Origin: Paranoxybacillus sp035645275
Lineage (GTDB): Bacteria > Bacillota > Bacilli > Bacillales > Anoxybacillaceae
NCBI GenBank assembly: GCA_035645275.1
Contig: DASQMX010000031.1
Span: 434,001-498,000, forward strand
Direction: 5' to 3'
Length of the DNA: 64,000 bases
Of this stretch, positions 7,409 to 16,118 are shown in pieces; within the stretch, counting starts at the first letter, position 1; each line of letters opens with the position of its first letter. The notes under the pieces were generated by a model. That model saw nothing but the letters and a program-made list of their open reading frames with translations, did not search any database and had not been told where the DNA came from. The translations under genes and the position numbers were made by a program.

Positions 7409-8361
7409 ACATTCTCGTTACTGGCGCTGCTGGCTTTATCGGCTCTCATTTATGTGAAAAATTATTGGAAGATGAAAACAATACGATTATTGGCATCGAT
7501 TGTTTCACCGGCCCTACCTCATCTCATATCAAAAAATTTAATTTAGAAAAACTCATTCTCCACCCAAGGTTCACATTCATTTCGAAAGACCTTCTCTCCC
7601 TTGATCTCCCTGAACTTTTAAAAGATACGGATGTTGTTTATCATTTGGCGGGAATGCCAGGTGTTCGTACAAGTTGGGGGAGAGACTTTCAGGCGTATGT
7701 TGACCATAATATTTCTTCAACCCAATTGTTGTTAGAAGCATGTAAAGACCTTCCGCTTAAACAGTTTATTTTTGCTTCAACATCTTCTGTTTATGGTGAA
7801 AAGGATGGAAAAGTATCAGAAATGATGGAGCCAACACCATTATCACCATATGGGATTACAAAATTAACAGCCGAGCATTTATGTAAAGTATACAAAACAA
7901 GTTTTGAAATTCCTATCGTTATTTTGCGCTACTTTACCGTTTATGGCCCTCGCCAAAGACCTGATATGGCCTTTCACCGTTTCATTAAGCAAATACTAAC
8001 CAATCAACCAATCACCATTTTCGGAGATGGAACACAAACGCGGGATTTTACGTACATTTCTGATTGCGTAAACGGAACTGCGGCTGTCTTAGAGAATACA
8101 AATACGATTGGAAAAACCATCAATATCGGTGGAAAAGAACGAGCATCTATTAATGACATTATTGATTTATTAGAGTTACTGACAGGAAAAAAAGCGAAGA
8201 GACATTATACCAAAACGGTCATTGGAGAACCTAAGCATACATGGGCTGATATTTCTACTGCAGAACATTATTTAAACTATGCTCCAACTATCACATTAAA
8301 AGAAGGGTTGCAAAAGGAAATCGACTATATACGCTGGATTTATCAGGATGAAATATTATGA
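7405..8361 (+). CDS. ytcB: NAD-dependent sugar-nucleotide epimerase (YtcB-like)
   Basis: This 318-residue extended short-chain dehydrogenase probably acts on UDP-glucuronate from the upstream enzyme, giving a 4-epimer or a related sugar. It has the Rossmann motif GAAGFIGS at residues 7-14 and the catalytic YGITK near residue 149, after the conserved STSSVYGE strand. The C-terminal substrate-binding part includes FGDGTQTRDFTYISD, typical of UDP-glucuronate/UDP-glucose 4-epimerases. The start overlaps the upstream stop, and the stop overlaps the next start. The exact product sugar cannot be told from sequence. Confidence 0.88.
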   Translation: MNILVTGAAGFIGSHLCEKLLEDENNTIIGIDCFTGPTSSHIKKFNLEKLILHPRFTFISKDLLSLDLPELLKDTDVVYHLAGMPGVRTSWGRDFQAYVDHNISSTQLLLEACKDLPLKQFIFASTSSVYGEKDGKVSEMMEPTPLSPYGITKLTAEHLCKVYKTSFEIPIVILRYFTVYGPRQRPDMAFHRFIKQILTNQPITIFGDGTQTRDFTYISDCVNGTAAVLENTNTIGKTINIGGKERASINDIIDLLELLTGKKAKRHYTKTVIGEPKHTWADISTAEHYLNYAPTITLKEGLQKEIDYIRWIYQDEIL

Positions 8362-9533
8362 AAATTGCTTTTATATGTACAGAAAAACTCCCTTCTCCTG
8401 CTGTGAAAGGTGGAGCAATTCAACTCATGATTGATGGGATCGCCCCATTCATTAGCCAAAAGCATCAACTTACCATCTTTTCTATAACAGATTGTTCCTT
8501 GCCATTAACAGAAAAAAGAGACAACATTCAATACATTCGCTTTCCGAAAGAAACATACGAAGACAATGTTGCTGCTGAATTAACTAAACACACATTTGAC
8601 GTTATTCATGTCTTCAACCGCCCAGCAAGTCTCATCAAATATAAAAAGGCTTCACCAACAAGCGCTTTTATATTAAGTATTCATAATGACATGTTTTCTC
8701 CTTTAAGAATAACTAAAGAGTTCGCCGAACAAGTAATCCAACAAAGCACCATCATTACGACTGTCAGTGAGTACATTAAGCATACGATTACTGGAAGATA
8801 TGAACTGCCTTCTAACAAGGTTGAAGTCGTCTATTCTGGTATTGACTTGGAACAATATGTTCCTGTTTGGACCAAAAAAGGGCAAAAGATTCGTAAGTCC
8901 ATGCGAAAAGAATGGGACGTTACAAATAAGAAAGTAATTTTATTTATTGGTCGGTTAAGTAAAACAAAAGGACCCCATATACTCATTCAATGTATGAGCG
9001 AGGTTCTTGCCTGTCATCCTGATGCTGTTTTAGTCATTGTCGGAGGGAAATGGTTTAGTGATAACAGTTGGAATGATTATGTTGAACAATTACATCATTT
9101 AGCCAAACCATATGGAGAGAAAATTATCTTTACCAACTACATCCCCTCTGAAAAAATTCCACATATTTTCTTAATAGGTGATGTGTTCGTTTGCAGCTCT
9201 CAATGGCATGAACCACTAGCAAGAGTACAGTATGAAGCGATGGCCGCAGGGATTCCGATTATTACAACCAATCGTGGTGGAAACACTGAAGTGATTCATC
9301 ATATGGAAAATGGGGTTGTCATTGACGACTATCAAAATATTAACTCATTCTCTAAAGCCATTAATTTTATGCTTTCTCACCGAGAAAAAGCGGTACAAAT
9401 GGCAAAAAACGGACGAAACTATGTAGAGGAACATTTTCAATTCACACATGTAGCAGCACGGTTAGAAGCGATTTATACGAAAGCATACAACATTAGTCAA
9501 AAAACAAAAATGGGAGTATCTCACACGAAATGA
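8358..9533 (+). CDS. ytcC: GT4-family glycosyltransferase (YtcC-like)
   Basis: This 391-residue GT-B fold glycosyltransferase starts with an N-terminal acceptor domain containing KGGAIQLMIDGIAPF. The C-terminal nucleotide-sugar domain starts near residue 190 (KKVILFIGRLSKTKGPHIL) and carries the EX7E motif EPLARVQYE at about residues 284-292, then AAGIPIITTNRGG. No membrane segment is seen. It is the last gene of the operon, coupled by a 4-bp overlap, and should use the UDP-sugar made upstream. CotSA and YtcC of the B. subtilis coat have the same architecture. The coat polysaccharide role is inferred from context. Confidence 0.87.
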   Translation: MKIAFICTEKLPSPAVKGGAIQLMIDGIAPFISQKHQLTIFSITDCSLPLTEKRDNIQYIRFPKETYEDNVAAELTKHTFDVIHVFNRPASLIKYKKASPTSAFILSIHNDMFSPLRITKEFAEQVIQQSTIITTVSEYIKHTITGRYELPSNKVEVVYSGIDLEQYVPVWTKKGQKIRKSMRKEWDVTNKKVILFIGRLSKTKGPHILIQCMSEVLACHPDAVLVIVGGKWFSDNSWNDYVEQLHHLAKPYGEKIIFTNYIPSEKIPHIFLIGDVFVCSSQWHEPLARVQYEAMAAGIPIITTNRGGNTEVIHHMENGVVIDDYQNINSFSKAINFMLSHREKAVQMAKNGRNYVEEHFQFTHVAARLEAIYTKAYNISQKTKMGVSHTK

Positions 9534-9545
9534 GACGCTCCTTTT
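9511..9545 (+). terminator. Terminator overlapping the end of ytcC
   Basis: GGGAGTATCTC pairs with GAGACGCTCC and is followed by TTTTT. The left arm lies inside the last codons of the glycosyltransferase gene. Confidence 0.8.
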
Positions 9546-9582
9546 TAAGTCTTGATCATTGAAAAAGCTCTAATTTTCTCTG

Positions 9583-10014
9583 TTATCCATTAGAGCTTTG
9601 TTCTTCTCCCAAGCCAATTAACGTAAGAGAAACAATATTTTCCTCTGCAATAGTTACTCTTTTTCTCTCTTTTGCAGTTTGAAATATGACTTGTTTATCT
9701 TTATATCCGACTATATACCCCTCATAATTTTTATTGTCCATTACTAAGCTACACTTGATATTCGAAAGATGAGCAGGCAGGTTAGATAAAAAATTCAACT
9801 TTTCACCAAGTGTCATTTCTTGAAAATCCTTTGTTTTAAACGTCTCTCTTAAATCTCTCTCTGTTTCTTTTACCGACTGAGGCTCTTCCGTCTGCTTTTT
9901 AATTTTTTCAGTATGTCCTATAAATGTTTTTTGCATATAAGTTACCGACTGCTCAAGCTTCGGCTGAACAATATATAGGAGCGGAGAATTTGGAACAGCT
10001 TGATGGGTTTTCAT
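9583..10014 (-). CDS. cotO: Spore coat protein CotO-like
   Basis: About 143 residues from ATG 10014. An in-frame ATG at 10032 is rejected because the AGGAGG site lies between the two. The N terminus carries the CotO-type PLLYIVQPK phrase. A charged, low-complexity middle follows, then a C-terminal beta-rich segment (CSLVMDNKNYEGYIVGYK, then RVTIAEENIVSLTLIG). B. subtilis CotO is longer, near 227 residues, with most of the difference in the middle. CotO acts in late coat assembly in the mother cell. Its place directly downstream of fabI matches B. subtilis. A sigma-K-like -10 element lies just upstream. Confidence 0.8.
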   Translation of the reverse strand: MKTHQAVPNSPLLYIVQPKLEQSVTYMQKTFIGHTEKIKKQTEEPQSVKETERDLRETFKTKDFQEMTLGEKLNFLSNLPAHLSNIKCSLVMDNKNYEGYIVGYKDKQVIFQTAKERKRVTIAEENIVSLTLIGLGEEQSSNG

Positions 10015-10038
10015 TATATAACCTCCTCGCATTGTTTA

Positions 10039-10047
10039 TATAATATG
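10039..10047 (-). promoter_or_regulatory. Sigma-K-like -10 element for cotO
   Basis: CATATTATA on the minus strand matches CATANNNTA exactly. No -35 AC lies at the ideal distance; the nearest is about 19 bases upstream. Transcription would start near 10033, leaving a short leader before ATG 10014. Confidence 0.4.
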
Positions 10048-10088
10048 TATGCTCATTCTTTTCGAAGTTGCAACTAAAATATTCGTCT

Positions 10089-10138
10089 AAAAAAGAAAAA
10101 GCTGTAACGGTTCAATTCCGTTGACAGCTTTTTCTTTT
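10089..10138. terminator. Bidirectional terminator between cotO and fabI repeats
   Basis: AAAAAGCTGT/ACAGCTTTTT outer arms with an inner ACGG/CCGT pair, flanked by A and T runs. It would stop minus-strand transcripts coming from fabI before cotO. Confidence 0.8.
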
Positions 10139-10174
10139 TTATGTCAAATTATAGGCTAAGCGAGCCGCCTACGC

Positions 10175-10424
10175 TTTTCTTTTTGTCCAGCTCGGCTCGC
10201 AACGCCTTCTGGAAAATAACCTTCCTCCGTCGAAATGACAAGCATTTCTCGTCGGAAGAACATTTTCCTTCGGCGTTAACCGCTCGCCTACGCTTTTCTT
10301 TCTGTCTAGCTTCAGCGGCTAGCTCTCTTCTGCCAAATAACCTTCCCCCTCGAAGTGTCAAGCACTTCTGCGGGTGAAGAACATTTGGCTTCGAGAGCTA
10401 ATCGCGCCGCCTACGCTTTTCTTT
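10175..10424. repeat. Two-unit modular hairpin repeat cluster (classes A and C)
   Basis: Class A core at 10201-10277 and class C at about 10315-10412, joined and flanked by the linker CGCTTTTCTTTTTGTCTAGC and close variants. Both cores keep the stems seen at 0.4-0.8 kb and differ by scattered substitutions. The last linker extends into the 3' end of fabI. Confidence 0.85.
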
Positions 10425-11201
10425 TTATCTAGCTAAAATGTGGTAACCAGAGTCGACATGGATATTTTCACCTGTAATGCCGCGAGATAAGTCGCTGAAC
10501 AAGAATAACGCTGTGTCACCTACTTCTTCCTGTGTTGTCGTGCGGCGCAACGGAGCACGTTCTTCAATTTCCTTTAAGATGGAGTTAAAGTCGCTGACAC
10601 CTTTTGCCGATAATGTACGAATTGGACCAGCGGAAATGGCATTAACGCGAATTCCATATTTTCCTAAGTCATTGGCTAAATATTTCACACTTGCTTCAAG
10701 CGAAGCTTTGGCAACACCCATAATGTTATAGTTTTGCACGACACGTTCGCCGCCAAGGTATGTCATCGTTACAATACTGCCACCTTCTGTCATCAAATCT
10801 TTTGCCGCTCTTGCTACAGCCGTTAATGAATAAGAGCTAATATTATGCGCTAATAAAAAGCCGTCACGGCTTACGTTCATATATTCACCGCTCAAATCTT
10901 CCTTATTTGCAAACGCAATGCAGTGAGCGATGCCGTGAATGACACCGACTTTTTCTTTAATTTCAGCAAAGCATTGAGTAATTTCCTCATCTTTTGTAAC
11001 ATCGCAAGGAAGCACAAGCGCTGTTTCATCTTCAAGCGTTGCCACTAATTCGCGGACACTTGCTTCTAAACGCTCTCCTGCGTATGTAAAAATTAAACGA
11101 GCCCCTGCCGCATGCAATGAACGGGCAATTCCCCAAGCAATGCTTCGTTTATTGGCTACTCCCATAACAACATATGTACGGCCTTTTAAAGATAAATTCA
11201 T
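10425..11201 (-). CDS. fabI: Enoyl-[acyl-carrier-protein] reductase FabI
   Basis: Catalyses the last step of each fatty acid elongation round, the NAD(P)H-dependent reduction of enoyl-ACP. The 258-residue SDR has the FabI-type N terminus (GRTYVVMGVANKRSIAWGIA), the catalytic Tyr/Lys region YNIMGVAKA and NAISAGPIRTLSAKG. AGGAGG precedes ATG 11201. A FapR-like operator lies 44 bases upstream, so it is probably co-regulated with fabH-fabF at 42-44 kb. The last codons and stop (GCT AGA TAA AAA GAA) fall inside the repeat linker, so the extreme C terminus appears to be set by the repeat. Confidence 0.97.
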   Translation of the reverse strand: MNLSLKGRTYVVMGVANKRSIAWGIARSLHAAGARLIFTYAGERLEASVRELVATLEDETALVLPCDVTKDEEITQCFAEIKEKVGVIHGIAHCIAFANKEDLSGEYMNVSRDGFLLAHNISSYSLTAVARAAKDLMTEGGSIVTMTYLGGERVVQNYNIMGVAKASLEASVKYLANDLGKYGIRVNAISAGPIRTLSAKGVSDFNSILKEIEERAPLRRTTTQEEVGDTALFLFSDLSRGITGENIHVDSGYHILAR

Positions 11202-11244
11202 TTTGTCATCCTCCTAAAATATATTTTAAATTTTATTATTTGTT

Positions 11245-11263
11245 ACTAGTACCAAGTATTAAT
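11245..11263 (-). promoter_or_regulatory. FapR-like operator upstream of fabI
   Basis: On the minus strand ATTAATACTTGGTACTAGT resembles the FapR consensus ATTAGTACCTGGTACTAAT, with about four differences. FapR represses fatty acid synthesis genes and is released by malonyl-CoA. Confidence 0.7.
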
Positions 11264-11274
11264 TTTATTATAGC

Positions 11275-11306
11275 AAAAAAATCCCTATGGCAAAATAGGG
11301 ATTTTT
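11275..11306 (-). terminator. Terminator of the CPA2 antiporter gene
   Basis: AAAAAATCCCTAT pairs with ATAGGGATTTTTT across a short loop. It lies directly at the yjbQ stop. Confidence 0.85.
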
Positions 11307-13163
11307 TCAGTACTCACAAAATTCTAAAACTCTCCTTAATTCGTCTACATATTCCCTTGAACCCGTTACCACAAGACGGTCGCCAATTTGTAACTCTGTA
11401 TCCCCGTGTGGAACGATGGAATCTTTGCCTCTAAAAATTCGAACAATAATGCAGTCGCCGGTAAACGGAAAGTGTCGCAGCATAACCCCATCATACTGCA
11501 AGTTGTTCATTTCGATTTGGTATAAAGTAGATTCTTGATTCGTGAGGATATTAACGACACTCGGCGATTCAATCAACGCTTTCAATAATGCTTTTGTTGA
11601 AAATAATACGGAAATGACATCAATATTCATCGCTCTCAGCTTTTCATCGAGTTCTGGTGTTCCGACAAGGGCGATTACTCTCTCGATACCTTGTTCTTTC
11701 GCAAATGTAGCGATTTCCGCATTTAACTGTTCATCGCCTGTAGAGACAATAAGTATATCGGCTGTGAATACTTGTTCTTTATTTAATGTCTCAAGAGCAT
11801 AGTCATTAACTTCAACAATTGGAAATACAGGCTGAGCGATTGGCAGTTCAATTTTTTCTTGCTTTGTATGGTACAGTGTAACTTCATATCGTTTTTCATT
11901 CAATTCCCGCGTGACAGGTAATGTAAATTGGTTGGCACCAATGAAGTGCACTTTCAGCTTATGTTCGTCTTCTGAAGGCTTTGGATATAGTTTTTTAAAT
12001 AAAATCGGTGAGATAATGCTCGTCAATACCGCTACTAAAATGAGCGCTCCTTTCATTTCTTCTCCAATCATGTTCATGCGCTGAGCAATCGTCGCAGCTG
12101 CGATGACAAGCGAAAGGGTCGATACTAACAAAAAACCGGAAGCAAGCGCTATTTTTTTATCATACCAAATTCTCATGATATAGACAGGAACAATTTTTGA
12201 AATTACTAACGCGATAAATAATAATGGGATAAGCCATAAAATTTTTGGTTCAGCAAACAATGAACGCAAATCAAGGTTGACCCCAACCATCACAAAGAAG
12301 ATGGGAATTAAAAAACCATACCCGAATGAATCAAGCTTATGAACTAACTCTTGATTCGGAGAAAGCAGCGAAACAAGCACTCCCGCTAAAAAAGCACCTA
12401 AAATGTTCTCAGCACCCAATGTTTCTGACAGAGCAACAAGAACAATAATAAGCGCAAATACCGCTCTTGTTCCAATCTGTATCGTTCCTTTTGCCATTGT
12501 CTCCATAAACGAAAGGTTACGGAAATATTTACCTATAAAATAAAATAACACACCAACAACAAACAGTCCGAGCAACAGCCATGTATTGCCGTGTCCTGCA
12601 TCATAAATGGAAACAAATACAGCTAATAAAATCATCGTCACTAAATCAGAGATGACAGCAACTAGCAAAATAATTTGTCCAACGTTCGTTTTCATCATTT
12701 GGGCATCTTTTAATGTGGGCACAACAACGCCAAGCGAAATCGTTGAAATAATCAACGTCATTAAAAAGGCATTAGCGATATAACCCAGCACTACAAACAA
12801 ATACGAAAGCCCCAGTGAAATGGCAAAAATACCAAGAAAAATAAGTACGGCGATAAGAAAGGGATTCGGCACATGCTTTCCGTTTGCGAGCTTCTCTTTC
12901 TTTCTGTTTCCGGCAAAAGAGGAAAAGTCAATTTCAAGTCCGCTTAAAAACATGAGAAAAATAAAACCAAGAGTAGACAAAATCTCAAGCCATGCATCAG
13001 GCTTCACAATATCAAATCCTGTTTTTCCAATAACTAATCCAACAATAATTTCTGCGACGACAACAGGAATGATGTGTAACCTGAATCGATGTAGCAAAAT
13101 TGGCGTTAAAAACGCTGCAACAATGACAATAACTAAAGATGTAATGGACCCATGCTGTTCCAT
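11307..13163 (-). CDS. yjbQ: CPA2 cation:proton antiporter with C-terminal TrkA domains (YjbQ)
   Basis: The 618-residue protein has about a dozen hydrophobic segments in residues 5-390, with the family phrase FIFLMFLSGLEIDF near residue 70. A soluble C-terminal half follows: a TrkA-N-like region from about residue 400 (KLKVHFIGANQF) and a TrkA-C domain in the last 80 residues (GDCIIVRIFRG, GDRLVVTGS). It should exchange K+ or Na+ for H+ in the cytoplasmic membrane under control of bound nucleotide. B. subtilis YjbQ has the same layout and size. It lies 12 bp downstream of mgtE and is probably co-transcribed with it. Confidence 0.88.
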   Translation of the reverse strand: MEQHGSITSLVIVIVAAFLTPILLHRFRLHIIPVVVAEIIVGLVIGKTGFDIVKPDAWLEILSTLGFIFLMFLSGLEIDFSSFAGNRKKEKLANGKHVPNPFLIAVLIFLGIFAISLGLSYLFVVLGYIANAFLMTLIISTISLGVVVPTLKDAQMMKTNVGQIILLVAVISDLVTMILLAVFVSIYDAGHGNTWLLLGLFVVGVLFYFIGKYFRNLSFMETMAKGTIQIGTRAVFALIIVLVALSETLGAENILGAFLAGVLVSLLSPNQELVHKLDSFGYGFLIPIFFVMVGVNLDLRSLFAEPKILWLIPLLFIALVISKIVPVYIMRIWYDKKIALASGFLLVSTLSLVIAAATIAQRMNMIGEEMKGALILVAVLTSIISPILFKKLYPKPSEDEHKLKVHFIGANQFTLPVTRELNEKRYEVTLYHTKQEKIELPIAQPVFPIVEVNDYALETLNKEQVFTADILIVSTGDEQLNAEIATFAKEQGIERVIALVGTPELDEKLRAMNIDVISVLFSTKALLKALIESPSVVNILTNQESTLYQIEMNNLQYDGVMLRHFPFTGDCIIVRIFRGKDSIVPHGDTELQIGDRLVVTGSREYVDELRRVLEFCEY

Positions 13164-13174
13164 TTTCAGCCCCC

Positions 13175-14548
13175 TTAAAGCAGATAATTCATAAATATGG
13201 TCGCTAACCCAAAATAAATTAAAATGCTGATAATATCATTAATCGTTGTAATAAATGGCCCTGACGCCACAGCCGGATCCACCTTCAGCCTATACATAAT
13301 CAGCGGAACAAGCGCCCCGGCAACCGTTGCCACCGTTAATGTAGCTAATAGTGAAAGACCGACAAGCAGTCCTAAAAAAATATCATGTTTCCATAAATAA
13401 ACAATTAATGTAATCAGTGCACCGCAAGTCGTTCCCGTAATCAACCCTGTTCCTGCTTCCCGGACAATTAACTTCCATTTTCCCTCTTGTTCAAAATCCC
13501 CCGTCGCAAGGCTTCTCACTGCAACCGCTAACGCTTGCGTTCCCGTATTTCCGGACATTCCGGCAATAAGCGGAATAAATACCGCAAGAATCGACACCTT
13601 CTCAATCGTTTTCTCAAATCGTCCGATAAGGCTCGCTGTCATCATTCCTAAAAACAATAAAATAACAAGCCACGGCAATCTTTTTTTCGCCGCGCTAAAC
13701 GGATTCTTGTCTACGTAATCCATATCCGTTACACCCGCTAATTTTGAATAATCATCTGATGCTTCTTCTTCGATGACATCAACAATGTCATCAACCGTAA
13801 TAATCCCTAGCAAATGTTTTGAGGAGTCTACAACAGGAATCGCCAAAAGGTCATAATCGCTCATTTTGCGCGCTACTTCTTCTTGATCCTCATCAACAAG
13901 CGCAAATACAACTCGTTCGTTCATGATATCACAAATCATTGTATCATCATTGGAAACGAGTAAATCTCTCAAAGACAGAACACCGACAAGCCGCTTATCT
14001 TCATCGATGACATAAAGATAGTAAATCGTCTCAGCATGTAGCGCTTCTCGTTTTAAAATTTGCATCGCTGATTGAACCGTTTCATTAGCATGAAAGGCGA
14101 TATACTCCGTCGTCATAATGCTGCCGGCAGTATATTCCTTATAATGAAGCAAATCTTTAATTTCTTTTGCCGCTTCGTCGCCCATAATCGTTAAATAATT
14201 AGCGACATCCCTTTTATCGAGTTCATTTAAAATATCGACCGCATCGTCAGTATACATGTAGGAAAGCATTTGTGCCGCAAAAGTAGGATCCATTTCCTGC
14301 AAATAAATTTTATATTTCTCATCTTCAATCTTTAATTGTTCGAAAATGGACGCCATTTCTTTAGGAGATAGGTAATGATACATACGTAGACGAACGTCCC
14401 GTTCTTGTTTGACATAAAATTTTGCTTGGTCATATGGATGCAAATCTAAAAATAATCGACGGAACTCATCGATATTTTCATTTAAGAGAGAAGCGGTAAT
14501 TTGTTCATGTTCTCGCTTTTTTAATTGTTTTTCTGGTAAATTTCGCAT
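13175..14548 (-). CDS. mgtE: Magnesium transporter MgtE
   Basis: A 457-residue Mg2+ channel. The N-terminal superhelical domain covers about residues 15-135 (MASIFEQL, YTDDAVDILNEL). Two CBS domains follow at about 140-265 (YTAGSIMTTEY and LAIPVVDSSKHLLGIITVDDIVDVIEEE), then five membrane helices from about residue 290, including PLIAGMSGNTGTQALAV, which is characteristic of the pore. The CBS and N domains sense cytoplasmic Mg2+. No M-box riboswitch is recognisable in the roughly 170 bp upstream, which is shared with the divergent rodA-like gene. It probably forms an operon with yjbQ. Confidence 0.95.
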   Translation of the reverse strand: MRNLPEKQLKKREHEQITASLLNENIDEFRRLFLDLHPYDQAKFYVKQERDVRLRMYHYLSPKEMASIFEQLKIEDEKYKIYLQEMDPTFAAQMLSYMYTDDAVDILNELDKRDVANYLTIMGDEAAKEIKDLLHYKEYTAGSIMTTEYIAFHANETVQSAMQILKREALHAETIYYLYVIDEDKRLVGVLSLRDLLVSNDDTMICDIMNERVVFALVDEDQEEVARKMSDYDLLAIPVVDSSKHLLGIITVDDIVDVIEEEASDDYSKLAGVTDMDYVDKNPFSAAKKRLPWLVILLFLGMMTASLIGRFEKTIEKVSILAVFIPLIAGMSGNTGTQALAVAVRSLATGDFEQEGKWKLIVREAGTGLITGTTCGALITLIVYLWKHDIFLGLLVGLSLLATLTVATVAGALVPLIMYRLKVDPAVASGPFITTINDIISILIYFGLATIFMNYLL

Positions 14549-14720
14549 GCAATCATTACCTCCTTTCGAATATCATTTTCTCATCATAGTAAAAAATCTT
14601 ACCTTATTTATAATGGAATAAGCAAGTTTTTCTGCTTGATTTAAACACTTCTCTTTGCAAAAATAATAGAGTTAGCTAATATGGAGATGGTAAAGCTCTT
14701 AATATGGAGATGGGTGAAAG

Positions 14721-15899
14721 ATGGAAAACGATAGAACACCACAACAAAAATTGGATTATAATTTGCTGTTTATTCTCTTTTTAATGGCGATTATTAGTGC
14801 GATTGCCATTAATAGTGCTGAGCCTTCTTTGCCGCTGAAGCTGCAAGAAGTGAACTTTGCGCAAAAGCAATTGATGTGGTACGGTGTTGGCGCACTTGTT
14901 ATTGCAGCAACGATGATTATCGACTATGACCGCTTCTTTCAAGTTGCTTGGTATTTATACGGTTTTGGCATGTTGCTGCTACTTGGACTTGAACTTGGGG
15001 TGCCGGGAACACAAACGATTAAAGGGGCAACAAGCTGGTATTCACTTGGTCCTCTTGGTAACTTCCAGCCGTCTGAATTGATGAAAATTTTTATGATTAT
15101 TGTCCTAAGTCGCATTATTGTTAACCATAGAGAAAAAAATCCTGATCCGACGATTGAGGACGATTTTAAGCTGTTAGGAAAAATGGTTTTGGCGACGCTT
15201 CCGCCGTTACTATTGTTAATGAAACAGCCTGACCTAGGAATGTCGATGGTCTTTACGGCTATTCTCGGTTCTTTAATACTTGTTTCCGGCATTCGCTGGC
15301 GCATTATTTTCGGCATTATTTTCAGCGGGATTGTTGTTATCGCTACATTAGTATTTATTTTCTTTAAATTCCCTGATTTTTTCCATAAATACATTTTGGA
15401 AGAATATCAATTAGACCGTTTTTACGGTTGGCTAGCACCATATGAATACTCCAATGAGCAAGGCTTCCAATTAATTCGCTCCTTGCTTGCCATCGGTTCG
15501 GGCGAACTTTATGGAAAAGGATACCGGAATTTAGAAGTTTATCTCCCAGAGGCGCATACCGATTTTATTTTTGGAATAATTGCCGAACAATTTGGCTTTA
15601 TCGGTGCCAGCATTGTTATCTCTTTATTCTTCTTATTAGTTTATCGAATGATTCATACCGCTTTAGAAAGCCATGATCTATTCGGCAGTTATTTGTGCGC
15701 AGGCGTCATTGGTATGATTACGTTCCAAGTATTTCAAAACATCGGTATGACGATTGGGCTTTTGCCGATCACAGGTTTGCCGTTGCCGTTTATCAGCTAT
15801 GGAGGAAGTTCGCTCGCCACATATATGATTGCAATCGGACTTGTCTTAAACGTCCGCTCGCGCACAAAAAAATTTATGTTTTCTTCCGATCGTCAATAA
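14721..15899 (+). CDS. SEDS-family FtsW/RodA/SpoVE protein, RodA-like
   Basis: This 392-residue integral membrane peptidoglycan polymerase-type protein has about ten hydrophobic segments. It contains the conserved SEDS phrases LGNFQPSELMKI, EAHTDFIFGIIAEQFGFIG and GLPLPFISYGGSS. Members polymerise lipid II with a partner class B PBP. It is closer in layout to RodA than to FtsW, but a lone SEDS gene cannot be assigned to elongation, division or sporulation by eye. A short direct repeat (AATATGGAGATGG at 14678 and 14701) precedes the start, its second copy leading into the GGGTGAAAG site. A terminator follows. Confidence 0.85.
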   Translation: MENDRTPQQKLDYNLLFILFLMAIISAIAINSAEPSLPLKLQEVNFAQKQLMWYGVGALVIAATMIIDYDRFFQVAWYLYGFGMLLLLGLELGVPGTQTIKGATSWYSLGPLGNFQPSELMKIFMIIVLSRIIVNHREKNPDPTIEDDFKLLGKMVLATLPPLLLLMKQPDLGMSMVFTAILGSLILVSGIRWRIIFGIIFSGIVVIATLVFIFFKFPDFFHKYILEEYQLDRFYGWLAPYEYSNEQGFQLIRSLLAIGSGELYGKGYRNLEVYLPEAHTDFIFGIIAEQFGFIGASIVISLFFLLVYRMIHTALESHDLFGSYLCAGVIGMITFQVFQNIGMTIGLLPITGLPLPFISYGGSSLATYMIAIGLVLNVRSRTKKFMFSSDRQ

Positions 15900-15900
15900 G

Positions 15901-15926
15901 GCCGCATCTTGGCGGCTTTTTTGTTT
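15901..15926 (+). terminator. Terminator of the rodA-like gene
   Basis: GCCGC/GCGGC stem with a 6-nt loop and a T run, directly after the stop. Confidence 0.8.
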
Positions 15927-15963
15927 AGTAATCAAATTTCTGTCAAAAATAATAAAAATAAAG

Positions 15964-16081
15964 AGGCTGTCTCACAAGGGTCTGACCTCACGTGCGTTTA
16001 ACAATATATAGCTCATTTACCCAACATTATGTCCTATATATTGTGTTGTGAGGGCTGACCCTTAGCTTTTGAGACATCCTC
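15964..16081. repeat. 118-bp palindromic element, copy 1
   Basis: Ends GAGGCTGTCTCA and TGAGACATCCTC; inner arms AAGGGTCTGACCTCACGTGCG and the matching GTGAGGGCTGACCCTT; centre arms ACAATATATA/TATATATTGT. It lies between the rodA-like gene and prpE. This copy is in the opposite orientation to those at 26.8, 39.5 and 50.6 kb, since GTCTGACCTCACGTGCG comes first. Confidence 0.85.
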
Positions 16082-16118
16082 AATTCGAACGGGATAAACG
16101 TTGAAAGTTGGTGAGATC

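Noticed and set aside
10141..10377. Open frames on both strands over the repeats upstream of cotO
   Set aside because: Both are palindrome by-products with no ribosome-binding site.
14549..14720. M-box magnesium riboswitch upstream of mgtE
   Set aside because: The space is short and shared with a divergent gene, and I could not find the conserved M-box elements.
15964..16081. Active insertion sequence or transposon
   Set aside because: The 118-bp palindrome has no coding capacity and no target duplication I could see; it may be MITE-like but no parent element is in the window.
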